Assembly (NCBI GenBank): GCA_946800325.1
Contig: OX326959.1
Coordinates: 31,348,527 to 31,412,526, forward strand
DNA from: Luzula sylvatica
Taxonomy: Eukaryota > Streptophyta > Magnoliopsida > Poales > Juncaceae
DNA length: 64,000 nucleotides
Direction: 5' to 3'
Shown in pieces: positions 25,050 to 38,923 of this stretch. Made by a program: the position numbers and the translations under genes. Within the stretch, counting starts at the first letter, position 1, and each line of letters begins with the position of its first letter. The notes under the pieces are model-generated. The model had not been told where the DNA came from and ran no database searches. It saw only the letters and a list, made by a program, of their open reading frames with translations.

Positions 25050-27360
25050 CTTGTTTTGAATCGAAAAACAAACTTCCTTAGTGTTTGTGAAATTTGGTGA
25101 AAAGTTATGTAGTAAAAGATACGATACAAATGATCTAAAAACACGTTATTTGAACTCCTCAAAGCGTTAAAATCTTGTTTTGAATCGAAAAACAAACTTC
25201 CTTAGTGTTTGTGAAATTTGGTGAAATGTTATGTAGTAAAAGATACGATACAAATGATCTAAAAACATGTTATTTGAACTCCTCAATGTGTTAAAATCTT
25301 GTTTTGAATCTAAAAACAAACTTTCATAGTGTTTGTGAAATTTGGTGAAAAGTTATGTAGTAAAAGATACGATACAAACGATCTAAAAACACGTTATTTG
25401 AACTCCTCAAAGCGTTAAAATCTTGTTTTGAATCGAAAAACAAACTTCCTTAGTGTTTGTGAAATTTGGTGAAAAGTTATGTAGTAAAAGATACGATACA
25501 AATGATCTAAAAACACGTTATTTGAACTCCTCATAGCGTTAAAATCTTGTTTTGAATCGAAAAACAAATTTCCTTAGTGTTTGTGAAATTTGGTGAAAAG
25601 TTATGTAGTAAAAGATACGATACAGACGATCTAAAAACACGTTATTTGAACTCCTCAAAGCGTTAAAATCTTGTTTTGAATCGAAAAACAAACTTCCTTA
25701 GTGTTTGTGAAATTCAGTGAAAAGTTATGTAGTAAAAGATACGATACAAATGATCTAAAAACACGTTATTTGAACTCTTCAAAGCGTTAAAATCTTGTTT
25801 TGAATCGAAAAACAAACTTCCTTAGTGTTTGTGAAATTTGGTGAAAAGTTATGTAGTAAAAGATACGATACAAACGATCTAAAAACACGTTATTTGAACT
25901 CCTCAAAGCGTTAAAATCTTGTTTTGAGTCTAAAAATAAACTTCCTTAGTGTTTGTGAAATTTGGTGAAAAATTATGTAGTAAAAGATACGATACAAATG
26001 ATCTAAAAACACGTTATTTGAACTCCTCAAAGCGTTAAAATCTTGTTTTGAATCGAAAAACAAACTTCCTTAGTGTTTGTGAAATTTGGTGAAAAGTTAT
26101 GTAGTGAAAGATACGATACAAATGATCTAAAAACACGTTATTTGAACTCCTCAAAGCGTTAAAATCTTGTTTTGAATCGAAAAACAAACTTCCTTAGTGT
26201 TTGTGAAATTTGGTGAAAAGTTATGTAGTAAAAGATACGATACAAATGATCTAAAAACACGTTATTTGAACTCCTCAAAGCGTTAAAATCTTGTTTTGAA
26301 TCGAAAAACAAAGTTCCTTAGTGTTTGTGAAATTTGGTGAAAAGTTATGTAGTAAATGATACGATACAAATGATCTAAAAACTTTGAACTCCTCAATGTG
26401 TTAAAATATTGTTTTGAATCTAAAAACAAACTTTCATAGTGTTTGTGAAATTTGGTGAATAGTTATGTAGTAAAAGATACGATACAAACGATCTAAAAAC
26501 ACGTTATTTGAACTCCTCAAAGCGTTAAAATCTTGTTTTGAATCGAAAAACAAAGTTCCTTAGTGTTTGTGAAATTTGGTGAATAGTTATGTAGTAAAAG
26601 ATACGATACAAATGATCTCAAAACACGTTATTTGAACTCCTCATAGCGTTAAAATCTTGTTTTGAATCGAAAAACAAATTTCCTTAGTGTTTGTGAAATT
26701 TGGTGAAAAGTTATGTAGTAAAAGATACGATACAAAAGATCTAAAAACACGTTATTTGAACTCATCAAAGCGTTAAAATCTTGTTTTGAATCGAAAAACA
26801 AACTTTCATAGTGTTTGTGAAATTTGGTGAAAAGTTATGTTGTAAAAGATACGATACAAACGATCTAAAAACACGTTATTTGAACTCCTCAAAGCGTTAA
26901 AATCTTGTTTTGAATCGAAAAACAAACTTTCATAGTGTTTGTGAAATTTGTTGAAAAGTTATGTTGTAAAAGATACGATACAAACGATATAAAAACACGT
27001 TATTTGAACTCCTCAATGCGTTAAAATCTTGTTTTGAATCGAAAAACAAACTTCCTTAGTGTTTGTGAAATTTGGTGAAAAGTTATGTAGTAAAATATAC
27101 GATACAAATGATCTAAAAACACGTTATTTGAACTCCTCAAAGCGTTAAAATCTTGTTTTGAATCGAAAAACAAACTTCCTTAGTGTTTGTGAAATTTGGT
27201 GAAAAGTTATGTAGTAAATGATACGATACAAATGATCTAAAAACATGTTTTTTGAACTCCTCAATGTGTTAAAATATTGTTTTGAATCTAAAAACAAACT
27301 TTCTTAGTGTTTGTGAAATTTGGTGAAAAGTTATGTAGTAAAAGATACGATACAAACGAT
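25050..27360 (+). repeat. Domain 2 duplicated section, right copy
   Basis: This is the partner of 18480-20945. It differs by occasional substitutions, for example aaataaac near 25935, and a regular tgtttgtg where the left copy has tgtttggg near 20127. It lacks one monomer compared with the left copy. It ends where the a25 to c monomers of Domain 3 begin (27392). Confidence 0.8.
26282..26399 (+). repeat. 118-bp monomer, second copy of the 6-bp deletion
   Basis: The deletion and companion changes are identical to those at 19840-19957, lying 6,442 bp downstream (52 monomers less 6 bp). Common descent by segmental duplication is far more likely than two independent deletions. Confidence 0.95.
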
Positions 27361-27515
27361 CTAAAAACACGTTATTTGAACTCCTCAAAGCGTTAAAATC
27401 TTCTTTTGAATCGAACAACAAACTTCCTTACTGTTTGTGAAATTTGGTGAAAAGTTATGTAGTAACAGATACGATACAAATGATCTAAAAACACGTTATT
27501 TGAACTCCTCAAAGC

Positions 27516-29375
27516 GTTAAAATCTTCTTTTGAATCGAACAACAAACTTCCTTACTGTTTGTGAAATTTGGTGAAAAGTTATGTAGTAACAGATACGATA
27601 CAAATGATCTAAAAACACGTTATTTGAACTCCTCAAAGCGTTAAAATCTTGTTTTGAATCTAAAAACAAACTTTCTTAGTGTTTGTGAAATTTGGTGAAA
27701 AGTTATGTCGTAAAAGATACCATACAAATGATCTAAAAACACGTTATTTGAACTCCTCAAAGCGTTAAAATCTTGTTTTGAATCGAAAAACAAACTTTCT
27801 TAGTGTTTGTGAAATTTGGTGAAAAGTTATGTAGTAAAAGATACGATACAATTGATCTAAAAACACGTTATCTGAACTCCTCAAAGCGTTAAAATCTTGT
27901 TTTGAATCGAAAAACAAACTTTCTTAGTGTTTGTGAAATTTGGTGAAAAGTTATGTAGTAAAAGATACGATACAAATGATCTAAAAACACGTTATTTGAA
28001 CTCCTCAAAGCGTTAAAATCTTGTTTTGAATCGAAAAACAAACTTCCTTAGTGTTTGTGAAATTTGCTGAAAAGTTATGTAGTAAAAGATACGATACAAA
28101 TGATCTAAAAACACGTTATTTGAACTCCTCATAGCGTTAAAATCTTGTTTTGAATCGAAAAACAAACTTCCTTAGTGTTTGTGAAATTTGGTGAAAAGTT
28201 ATGTAGTAAAAGGTACGATACAAATGATCTAAAAACACGTTATTTGAACTCCTCAAAGCGTTAAAATCTTGTTTTGAATCGAAAAACAAACTTCCTTAGT
28301 GTTTGTGAAATTTGGTGAAAAGTTATGTAGTAAAAGATACGATACAAATGATCTAAAAACACGTTATTTGAACTCCTCAAAGCGTTAAAATCTTGTTTTG
28401 AATCGAAAAACAAACTTTCATAGTGTTTGTGAAATTTGGTGAAAAGTTATGTTGTAAAAGATACGATACAAACGATCTAAAAACACGTTATTTGAACTCC
28501 TCAAAGCGTTAAAATCTTGTTTTGAATCGAAAAACAATATTTCATAGTGTTTGTGAAATTTGTTGAAAAGTTATGTTGTAAAAGATACGATACAAACGAT
28601 ATAAAAACACGTTATTTGAACTCCTCAATGCGTTAAAATCTTGTTTTGAATCGAAAAACAAACTTCCTTAGTGTTTGTGAAATTTGGTGAAAAGTTATGT
28701 AGTAAAATATACGATACAAATGATCTAAAAACACGTTATTTGAACTCCTCAAAGTGTTAAAATCTTGTTTTGAATCGAAAAACAAACTTCCTTAGTGTTT
28801 GTGAAATTTGGTGAAAAGTTATGTAGTAAAAGATACGATACAAATGATCTAAAAACACGTTATTTGAACTCCTCAAAGCGTTAAAATCTTGTTTTGAATC
28901 GAAAAACAAACTTCCTTAGTGTTTGTGAAATTTGGTGAAAAGTTATGTAGTAAAAGATACGATACAAACGATCTAAAAACACGTTATTTGAACTCCTCAA
29001 AGATTTAAAATCTTGTTTTGAATCGAAAAACAAACTTCCTTAGTGTTTGTGAAATTTGGTGAAAAGTTATGTAGTAAAAGATACGATACAGACGATCTAA
29101 AAACACGTTATTTGAACTCCTCAAAGCGTTAAAATCTTGTTTTGAATCGAAAAACAAACTTCCTTAGTGTTTGTGAAATTCGGTGAAAAGTTATGTAGTA
29201 AAAGATACGATACAAATGATCTAAAAACACGTTATTTGAACTCCTCAAAGCGTTAAAATCATGTTTTGAATCGAAAAACAAACTTCCTTAGTGTTTGTGA
29301 AATTTGGTGAAAAGTTATGTAGTAAAAGATACGATACAAACGATCTAAAAACACGTTATTTGAACTCCTCAAAGC
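27516..29375 (+). repeat. Segment repeated at +4,836 bp (left copy)
   Basis: Monomers from about 27516 to 29375 match 32352-34211 at exactly 39 monomers. Markers are I (27640/32476), a78 to g (aggtacg, near 28212/33048), the caatattt monomer (28508/33344), gatata (28590s/33430s), the agattt edge before A (29004/33840), and C (29252/34088). Homology stops after C, where the left copy has a tttcat monomer (29376) and the right copy has D (34212). Confidence 0.75.
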
Positions 29376-29747
29376 GTTAAAATCTTGTTTTGAATCGAAA
29401 AACAAACTTTCATAGTGTTTGTGAAATTTGTTGAAAAGTTATGTTGTAAAAGATACGATACAAACGATCTAAAAACACGTTATTTGAACTCCTCAAAGCG
29501 TTAAAATCTTGTTTTGAATCGAAAAACAAACTTCCTTAGTGTTTGTGAAATTTGGTGTAAAGTTATGTAGTAAAAGATACGATACAAATGATCTAAAAAC
29601 ACGTTATTTGAACTCCTCAAAGCGTTAAAATCTTGTTTTGAATCGAAAAACAAACTTTCTTAGTGTTTGTGAAATTTGGTGAAAAGTTATGTAGTAAAAG
29701 ATACGATACAAATGATCTAAAAACACGTTATTTGAACTCCTCAAAGC

Positions 29748-31607
29748 GTTAAAATCTTGTTTTGAATCGAAAAACAAACTTCCTTAGTGTTTGTGAAATT
29801 TGGTGAAAAGTTATGTAGTAAAAGATACGATACAGACGATCTAAAAACACGTTATTTGAACTCCTCAAAGCGTTAAAATCTTGTTTTGAATCGAAAAACA
29901 AACTTCCTTAGTGTTTGTGAAATTCGGTGAAAAGTTATGTAGTAAAAGATACGATACAAATGATCTAAAAACACGTTATTTGAACTCCTCAAAGCGTTAA
30001 AATCATGTTTTGAATCGAAAAACAAACTTCCTTAGTGTTTGTGAAATTCGGTGAAAAGTTATGTAGTAAAAGATACGATACAAACGATCTAAAAACACGT
30101 TATTTGAACTCCTCAAAGCGTTAAAATCTTGTTTTGAATCTAAAAACAAACTTCCTTACTGTTTGTGAAATTTGGTGAAAAGTTATGTAGTAAAAGATAC
30201 GATACAAACGATCTAAAAACACGTTATTTGAACTCCTCAAAGCGTTAAAATCTTGTTTTGAATCGAACAACAAACTTCCTTACTGTTTGTGAAATTTGGT
30301 GTAAAGTTATGTAGTAAAAGATACGATACAAATGATCTAAAAACACGTTATTTGAACTCCTCAAAGCGTTAAAATCTTGTTTTGAATCGAAAAACAAACT
30401 TTCTTAGTGTTTGTGAAATTTGGTGAAAAGTTATGTAGTAAAAGATACGATACAAACGATCTAAAAACACGTTATTTGAACTCCTCAAAGCGTTAAAATC
30501 TTGTTTTGAATCTAAAAACAAACTTCCTTACTGTTTGTGAAATTTGGTGAAAAGTTATGTAGTAAAAGATACAATACAAACGATCTAAAAACACGTTATT
30601 TGAACTCCTCAAAGCGTTAAAATCTTGTTTTGAATCGAACAACAAACTTCCTTACTGTTTGTGAAATTTGGTGAAAAGTTATGTAGTAACAGATACGATA
30701 CAAATGATCTAAAAACACGTTATTTGAACTCCTCAAAGCGTTAAAATCTTGTTTTGAATCTAAAAACAAACTTTCTTAGTGTTTGTGAAATTTGGTGAAA
30801 AGTTATGTCGTAAAAGATACCATATAAATGATCTAAAAACACGTTATTTGAACTCCTCAAAGCGTTAAAATCTTGTTTTGAATCGAAAAACAAACTTTCT
30901 TAGTGTTTGTGAAATTTGGTGAAAAGTTATGTAGTAAAAGATACGATACAATTGATCTAAAAACACGTTATCTGAACTCCTCAAAGCGTTAAAATCTTGT
31001 TTTGAATCGAAAAACAAACTTTCTTAGTGTTTGTGAAATTTGGTGAAAAGTTATGTAGTAAAAGATACGATACAAATGATCTAAAAACACGTTATTTGAA
31101 CTCCTCAAAGCGTTAAAATCTTGTTTTGAATCGAAAAACAAACTTCCTTAGTGTTTGTGAAATTTGCTGAAAAGTTATGTAGTAAAAGATACGATACAAA
31201 TGATCTAAAAACACGTTATTTGAACTCCTCATAGCGTTATAATCTTGTTTTGAATCGAAAAACAAACTTCCTTAGTGTTTGTGAAATTTGGTGAAAAGTT
31301 ATGTAGTAAAAGATACGATACAAATGATCTAAAAACACGTTATTTGAACTCCTCAAAGCGTTAAAATCTTGTTTTGAATCGAAAAACAAACTTCCTTAGT
31401 GTTTGTGAAATTTGGTGAAAAGTTATGTAGTAAAAGATACGATACAAATGATCTAAAAACACGTTATTTGAACTCCTCAAAGCGTTAAAATCTTGTTTTG
31501 AATCGAAAAACAAACTTCCTTAGTGTTTGTGAAATTTGGTGAAAAGTTATGTAGTAAAAGATACGATACAAATGATCTAAAAACACGTTATTTGAACTCC
31601 TCAAAGC
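29748..31607 (+). repeat. Intact 15-monomer HOR unit (1,860 bp)
   Basis: All fifteen types A-O follow in order: A 29748, B 29872, C 29996, D 30120, E 30244, F 30368, G 30492, H 30616, I 30740, J 30864, K 30988, L 31112, M-O 31236-31607. The next A begins at 31608. C here also carries t54 to c, a local difference. The copy starting at 31608 lacks D. Confidence 0.85.
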
Positions 31608-32847
31608 GTTAAAATCTTGTTTTGAATCGAAAAACAAACTTCCTTAGTGTTTGTGAAATTTGGTGAAAAGTTATGTAGTAAAAGATACGATACAGACGAT
31701 CTAAAAACACGTTATTTGAACTCCTCAAAGCGTTAAAATCTTGTTTTGAATCGAAAAACAAACTTCCTTAGTGTTTGTGAAATTCGGTGAAAAGTTATGT
31801 AGTAAAAGATACGATACAAATGATCTAAAAACACGTTATTTGAACTCCTCAAAGCGTTAAAATCATGTTTTGAATCGAAAAACAAACTTCCTTAGTGTTT
31901 GTGAAATTTGGTGAAAAGTTATGTAGTAAAAGATACGATACAAACGATCTAAAAACACGTTATTTGAACTCCTCAAAGCGTTAAAATCTTGTTTTGAATC
32001 GAACAACAAACTTCCTTACTGTTTGTGAAATTTGGTGTAAAGTTATGTAGTAAAAGATACGATACAAATGATCTAAAAACACGTTATTTGAACTCCTCAA
32101 AGCGTTAAAATCTTGTTTTGAATCGAAAAACAAACTTTCTTAGTGTTTGTGAAATTTGGTGAAAAGTTATGTAGTAAAAGATACGATACAAACGATCTAA
32201 AAACACGTTATTTGAACTCCTCAAAGCGTTAAAATCTTGTTTTGAATCTAAAAACAAACTTCCTTACTGTTTGTGAAATTTGGTGAAAAGTTATGTAGTA
32301 AAAGATACAATACAAACGATCTAAAAACACGTTATTTGAACTCCTCAAAGCGTTAAAATCTTGTTTTGAATCGAACAAAAAATTTCCTTACTGTTTGTGA
32401 AATTTGGTGAAAAGTTATGTAGTAACAGATACGATACAAATGATCTAAAAACACGTTATTTGAACTCCTCAAAGCGTTAAAATCTTGTTTTGAATCTAAA
32501 AACAAACTTTCTTAGTGTTTGTGAAATTTGGTGAAAAGTTATGTCGTAAAAGATACCATACAAATGATCTAAAAACACGTTATTTGAACTCCTCAAAGCG
32601 TTAAAATCTTGTTTTGAATCGAAAAACAAACTTTCTTAGTGTTTGTGAAATTTGGTGAAAAGTTATGTAGTAAAAGATACGATACAATTGATCTAAAAAC
32701 ACGTTATCTGAACTCCTCAAAGCGTTAAAATCTTGTTTTGAATCGAAAAACAAACTTTCTTAGTGTTTGTGAAATTTGGTGAAAAGTTATGTAGTAAAAG
32801 ATACGATACAAATGATCTAAAAACACGTTATTTGAACTCCTCAAAGC

Positions 32848-35800
32848 GTTAAAATCTTGTTTTGAATCGAAAAACAAACTTCCTTAGTGTTTGTGAAATT
32901 TGCTGAAAAGTTATGTAGTAAAAGATACGATACAAATGATCTAAAAACACGTTATTTGAACTCCTCATAGCGTTAAAATCTTGTTTTGAATCGAAAAACA
33001 AACTTCCTTAGTGTTTGTGAAATTTGGTGAAAAGTTATGTAGTAAAAGGTACGATACAAATGATCTAAAAACACGTTATTTGAACTCCTCAAAGCGTTAA
33101 AATCTTGTTTTGAATCGAAAAACAAACTTCCTTAGTGTTTGTGAAATTTGGTGAAAAGTTATGTAGTAAAAGATACGATACAAATGATCTAAAAACACGT
33201 TATTTGAACTCCTCAAAGCGTTAAAATCTTGTTTTGAATCGAAAAACAAACTTTCATAGTGTTTGTGAAATTTGGTGAAAAGTTATGTTGTAAAAGATAC
33301 GATACAAACGATCTAAAAACACGTTATTTGAACTCCTCAAAGCGTTAAAATCTTGTTTTGAATCGAAAAACAATATTTCATAGTGTTTGTGAAATTTGTT
33401 GAAAAGTTATGTTGTAAAAGATACGATACAAACGATATAAAAACACGTTATTTGAACTCCTCAATGCGTTAAAATCTTGTTTTGAATCGAAAAACAAACT
33501 TCCTTAGTGTTTGTGAAATTTGGTGAAAAGTTATGTAGTAAAATATACGATACAAATGATCTAAAAACACGTTATTTGAACTCCTCAAAGTGTTAAAATC
33601 TTGTTTTGAATCGAAAAACAAACTTCCTTAGTGTTTGTGAAATTTGGTGAAAAGTTATGTAGTAAAAGATACGATACAAATGATCTAAAAACACGTTATT
33701 TGAACTCCTCAAAGCGTTAAAATCTTGTTTTGAATCGAAAAACAAACTTCCTTAGTGTTTGTGAAATTTGGTGAAAAGTTATGTAGTAAAAGATACGATA
33801 CAAACGATCTAAAAACACGTTATTTGAACTCCTCAAAGATTTAAAATCTTGTTTTGAATCGAAAAACAAACTTCCTTAGTGTTTGTGAAATTTGGTGAAA
33901 AGTTATGTAGTAAAAGATACGATACAGACGATCTAAAAACACGTTATTTGAACTCCTCAAAGCGTTAAAATCTTGTTTTGAATCGAAAAACAAACTTCCT
34001 TAGTGTTTGTGAAATTCGGTGAAAAGTTATGTAGTAAAAGATACGATACAAATGATCTAAAAACACGTTATTTGAACTCCTCAAAGCGTTAAAATCATGT
34101 TTTGAATCGAAAAACAAACTTCCTTAGTGTTTGTGAAATTTGGTGAAAAGTTATGTAGTAAAAGATACGATACAAACGATCTAAAAACACGTTATTTGAA
34201 CTCCTCAAAGCGTTAAAATCTTGTTTTGAATCTAAAAACAAACTTCCTTACTGTTTGAGAAATTTGGTGAAAAGTTATGTAGTAAAAGATACGATACAAA
34301 CGATCTAAAAACACGTTATTTGAACTCCTCAAAGCGTTAAAATCTTGTTTTGAATCGAACAACAAACTTCCTTACTGTTTGTGAAATTTGGTGAAAAGTT
34401 ATGTAGTAACAGATACGATACAAATGATCTAAAAACACGTTATTTGAACTCCTCAAAGCGTTAAAATCTTGTTTTGAATCTAAAAACAAACTTTCTTAGT
34501 GTTTGTGAAATTTGGTGAAAAGTTATGTAGTGAAAGATACCATACAAATGATCTAAAAACACGTTATTTGAACTCCTCAAAGCGTTAAAATCTTGTTTTG
34601 AATCGAAAAACAAACTTTCTTAGTGTTTGTGAAATTTGGTGAAAAGTTATGTAGTAAAAGATACGATACAATTGATCTAAAAACACGTTATCTGAACTCC
34701 TCAAAGCGTTAAAATCTTGTTTTGAATCGAAAAACAAACTTTCTTAGTGTTTGTGAAATTTGGTGAAAAGTTATGTAGTAAAAGATACGATACAAACGAT
34801 CTAAAAACACGTTATTTGAACTCCTCAAAGCGTTAAAATCTTGTTTTGAATCGAAAAACAAACTTTCATAGTGTTTGTGAAATTTGGTGAAAAGTTATGT
34901 TGTAAAAGATACGATACAAACGATCTAAAAACACGTTATTTGAACTCCTCAAAGCGTTAAAATCTTGTTTTGAATCGAAAAACAAACTTTCATAGTGTTT
35001 GTGAAATTTGTTGAAAAGTTATGTTGTAAAAGATACGATACAAACGATCTAAAAACACGTTATTTGAACTCCTCAAAGCGTTAAAATCTTGTTTTGAATC
35101 GAAAAACAAACTTCCTTAGTGTTTGTGAAATTTGGTGTAAAGTTATGTAGTAAAAGATACGATACAAATGATCTAAAAACACGTTATTTGAACTCCTCAA
35201 AGCGTTAAAATCTTGTTTTGAATCGAAAAACAAACTTTCTTAGTGTTTGTGAAATTTGGTGAAAAGTTATGTAGTAAAAGATACGATACAAATGATCTAA
35301 AAACACGTTATTTGAACTCCTCAAAGCGTTAAAATCTTGTTTTGAATCGAAAAACAAACTTCCTTAGTGTTTGTGAAATTTGGTGAAAAGTTATGTAGTA
35401 AAAGATACGATACAGACGATCTAAAAACACGTTATTTGAACTCCTCAAAGCGTTAAAATCTTGTTTTGAATCGAAAAACAAACTTCCTTAGTGTTTGTGA
35501 AATTCGGTGAAAAGTTATGTAGTAAAAGATACGATACAAATGATCTAAAAACACGTTATTTGAACTCCTCAAAGCGTTAAAATCATGTTTTGAATCGAAA
35601 AACAAACTTCCTTAGTGTTTGTGAAATTTGGTGAAAAGTTATGTAGTAAAAGATACGATACAAACGATCTAAAAACACGTTATTTGAACTCCTCAAAGCG
35701 TTAAAATCTTGTTTTGAATCTAAAAACAAACTTCCTTACTGTTTGTGAAATTTGGTGAAAAGTTATGTAGTAAAAGATACGATACAAACGATCTAAAAAC

Positions 35801-38800
35801 ACGTTATTTGAACTCCTCAAAGCGTTAAAATCTTGTTTTGAATCGAACAACAAACTTCCTTACTGTTTGTGAAATTTGGTGTAAAGTTATGTAGTAAAAG
35901 ATACGATACAAATGATCTAAAAACACGTTATTTGAACTCCTCAAAGCGTTAAAATCTTGTTTTGAATCGAAAAACAAACTTTCTTAGTGTTTGTGAAATT
36001 TGGTGAAAAGTTATGTAGTAAAAGATACGATACAAACGATCTAAAAACACGTTATTTGAACTCCTCAAAGCGTTAAAATCTTGTTTTGAATCTAAAAACA
36101 AACTTCCTTACTGTTTGTGAAATTTGGTGAAAAGTTATGTAGTAAAAGATACAATACAAACGATCTAAAAACACGTTATTTGAACTCCTCAAAGCGTTAA
36201 AATCTTGTTTTGAATCGAACAACAAATTTCCTTACTGTTTGTGAAATTTGGTGAAAAGTTATGTAGTAACAGATACGATACAAATGATCTAAAAACACGT
36301 TATTTGAACTCCTCAAAGCGTTAAAATCTTGTTTTGAATCTAAAAACAAACTTTCTTACTGTTTGTGAAATTTGGTGAAAAGTTATGTCGTAAAAGATAC
36401 CATACAAATGATCTAAAAACACGTTATTTGAACTCCTCAAAGCGTTAAAATCTTGTTTTGAATCGAAAAACAAACTTTCTTAGTGTTTGTGAAATTTGGT
36501 GAAAAGTTATGTAGTAAAAGATACGATACAATTGATCTAAAAACACGTTATCTGAACTCCTCAAAGCGTTAAAATCTTGTTTTGAATCGAAAAACAAACT
36601 TTCTTAGTGTTTGTGAAATTTGGTGAAAAGTTATGTAGTAAAAGATACGATACAAATGATCTAAAAACACGTTATTTGAACTCCTCAAAGCGTTAAAATC
36701 TTGTTTTGAATCGAAAAACAAACTTCCTTAGTGTTTGTGAAATTTGCTGAAAAGTTATGTAGTAAAAGATACGATACAAATGATCTAAAAACACGTTATT
36801 TGAACTCCTCATAGCGTTAAAATCTTGTTTTGAATCGAAAAACAAACTTCCTTAGTGTTTGTGAAATTTGGTGAAAAGTTATGTAATAAAAGATACGATA
36901 CAAATGATCTAAAAACACGTTATTTGAACTCCTCAAAGCGTTAAAATCTTGTTTTGAATCGAAAAACAAACTTCCTTAGTGTTTGTGAAATTTGGTGAAA
37001 AGTTATGTAGTAAAAGATACGATACAAATGATCTAAAAACACGTTATTTGAACTCCTCAAAGCGTTAAAATCTTGTTTTGAATCGAAAAACAAACTTTCA
37101 TAGTGTTTGTGAAATTTGGTGAAAAGTTATGTTGTAAAAGATACGATACAAACGATCTAAAAACACGTTATTTGAACTCCTCAAAGCGTTAAAATCTTGT
37201 TTTGAATCGAAAAACAAACTTTCATAGTGTTTGTGAAATTTGTTGAAAAGTTATGTTGTAAAAGAGACGATACAAACGATATAAAAACACGTTATTTGAA
37301 CTCCTCAATGCGTTAAAATCTTGTTTTGAATCGAAAAACAAACTTCCTTAGTGTTTGTGAAATTTGGTGAAAAGTTATGTAGTAAAATATACGATACAAA
37401 TGATCTAAAAACACGTTATTTGAACTCCTCAAAGTGTTAAAATCTTGTTTTGAGTCGAAAAACAAACTTCCTTAGTGTTTGTGAAATTCGGTGAAAAGTT
37501 ATGTAGTAAAAGATACGATACAAATGATCTAAAAACACGTTATTTGAACTCCTCAAAGCGTTAAAATCATGTTTTGAATCGAAAAACAAACTTCCTTAGT
37601 GTTTGTGAAATTTGGTGAAAAGTTATGTAGTAAAAGATACGATACAAACGATCTAAAAACACGTTATTTGAACTCCTCAAAGCGTTAAAATCTTGTTTTG
37701 AATCTAAAAACAAACTTCCTTACTGTTTGAGAAATTTGGTGAAAAGTTATGTAGTAAAAGATACGATACAAACAATCTAAAAACACGTTATTTGAACTCC
37801 TCAAAGCGTTAAAATCTTGTTTTGAATCGAACAACAAACTTCCTTACTGTTTGTGAAATTTGGTGAAAAGTTATGTAGTAACAGATACGACACAAATGAT
37901 CCAAAAACACGTTATTTGAACTCCTCAAAGCGTTAAAATCTTGTTTTGAATCTAAAAACAAACTTTCTTAGTGTTTGTGAAATTTGGTGAAAAGTTATGT
38001 AGTGAAAGATACCATACAAATGATCTAAAAACACGTTATTTGAACTCCTCAAAGCGTTAAAATCTTGTTTTGAATCGAAAAACAAACTTTCTTAGTGTTT
38101 GTGAAATTTGGTGAAAAGTTATGTAGTAAAAGATACGATACAATTGATCTAAAAACACGTTATCTGAACTCCTCAAAGCGTTAAAATCTTGTTTTGAATC
38201 GAAAAACAAACTTTCTTAGTGTTTGTGAAATTTGGTGAAAAGTTATGTAGTAAAAGATACGATACAAACGATCTAAAAACACGTTATTTGAACTCCTCAA
38301 AGCGTTAAAATCTTGTTTTGAATCGAAAAACAAACTTTCATAGTGTTTGTGAAATTTGGTGAAAAGTTATGTTGTAAAAGATACGATACAAACGATCTAA
38401 AAACACGTTATTTGAACTCCTCAAAGCGTTAAAATCTTGTTTTGAATCGAAAAACAAACTTTCATAGTGTTTGTGAAATTTGTTGAAAAGTTATGTTGTA
38501 AAAGATACGATACAAACGATCTAAAAACACGTTATCTGAACTCCTCAAAGCGTTAAAATCTTGTTTTGAATCGAAAAACAAACTTCCTTAGTGTTTGTGA
38601 AATTTGCTGAAAAGTTATGTAGTAAAAGATACGATACAAATGATCTAAAAACACGTTATTTGAACTCCTCATAGCGTTAAAATCTTGTTTTGAATCGAAA
38701 AACAAACTTCCTTAGTGTTTGTGAAATTTGGTGAAAAGTTATGTAGTAAAAGATACGATACAAATGATCTAAAAACACGTTATTTGAACTCCTCAAAGCG

Positions 38801-38923
38801 TTAAAATCATGTTTTGAATCGAAAAACAAACTTCCTTAGTGTTTGTGAAATTTGGTGAAAAGTTATGTAGTAAAAGATACGATACAAACGATCTAAAAAC
38901 ACGTTATTTGAACTCCTCAAAGC
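32848..38923 (+). repeat. About 6.08-kb segmental duplication, left copy
   Basis: This block matches 38924-44751 in marker order at +6,076 bp, then at +5,952 bp after about 36800. Matches are L (32848/38924), the caatattt monomer (33344/39420), the agattt edge (33840/39916), C (34088/40164 and 35576/41652), gagtcg (37436/43388) and L (38552/44504). The step from 49 to 48 monomers is one monomer present only here: L at 36692 followed by M at 36816, against a single fused unit at 42768. Confidence 0.75.

Larger units (their letters stand above)
15128..27391 (+). repeat. Domain 2: less regular satellite domain
   Basis: This domain holds about 99 monomers, mostly near consensus, and no gene or unique insert. 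Recurrent variants are t54 to c, c103 to t, and the c35 to t, t37 to a, a70 to t type. Related sections recur at +6,814 bp (about 15870-16660 with 22690-23470) and at +6,566 then +6,442 bp (about 18480-20940 with 25050-27360). The domain contains the two 118-bp monomers. No single HOR covers it. Confidence 0.7.
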
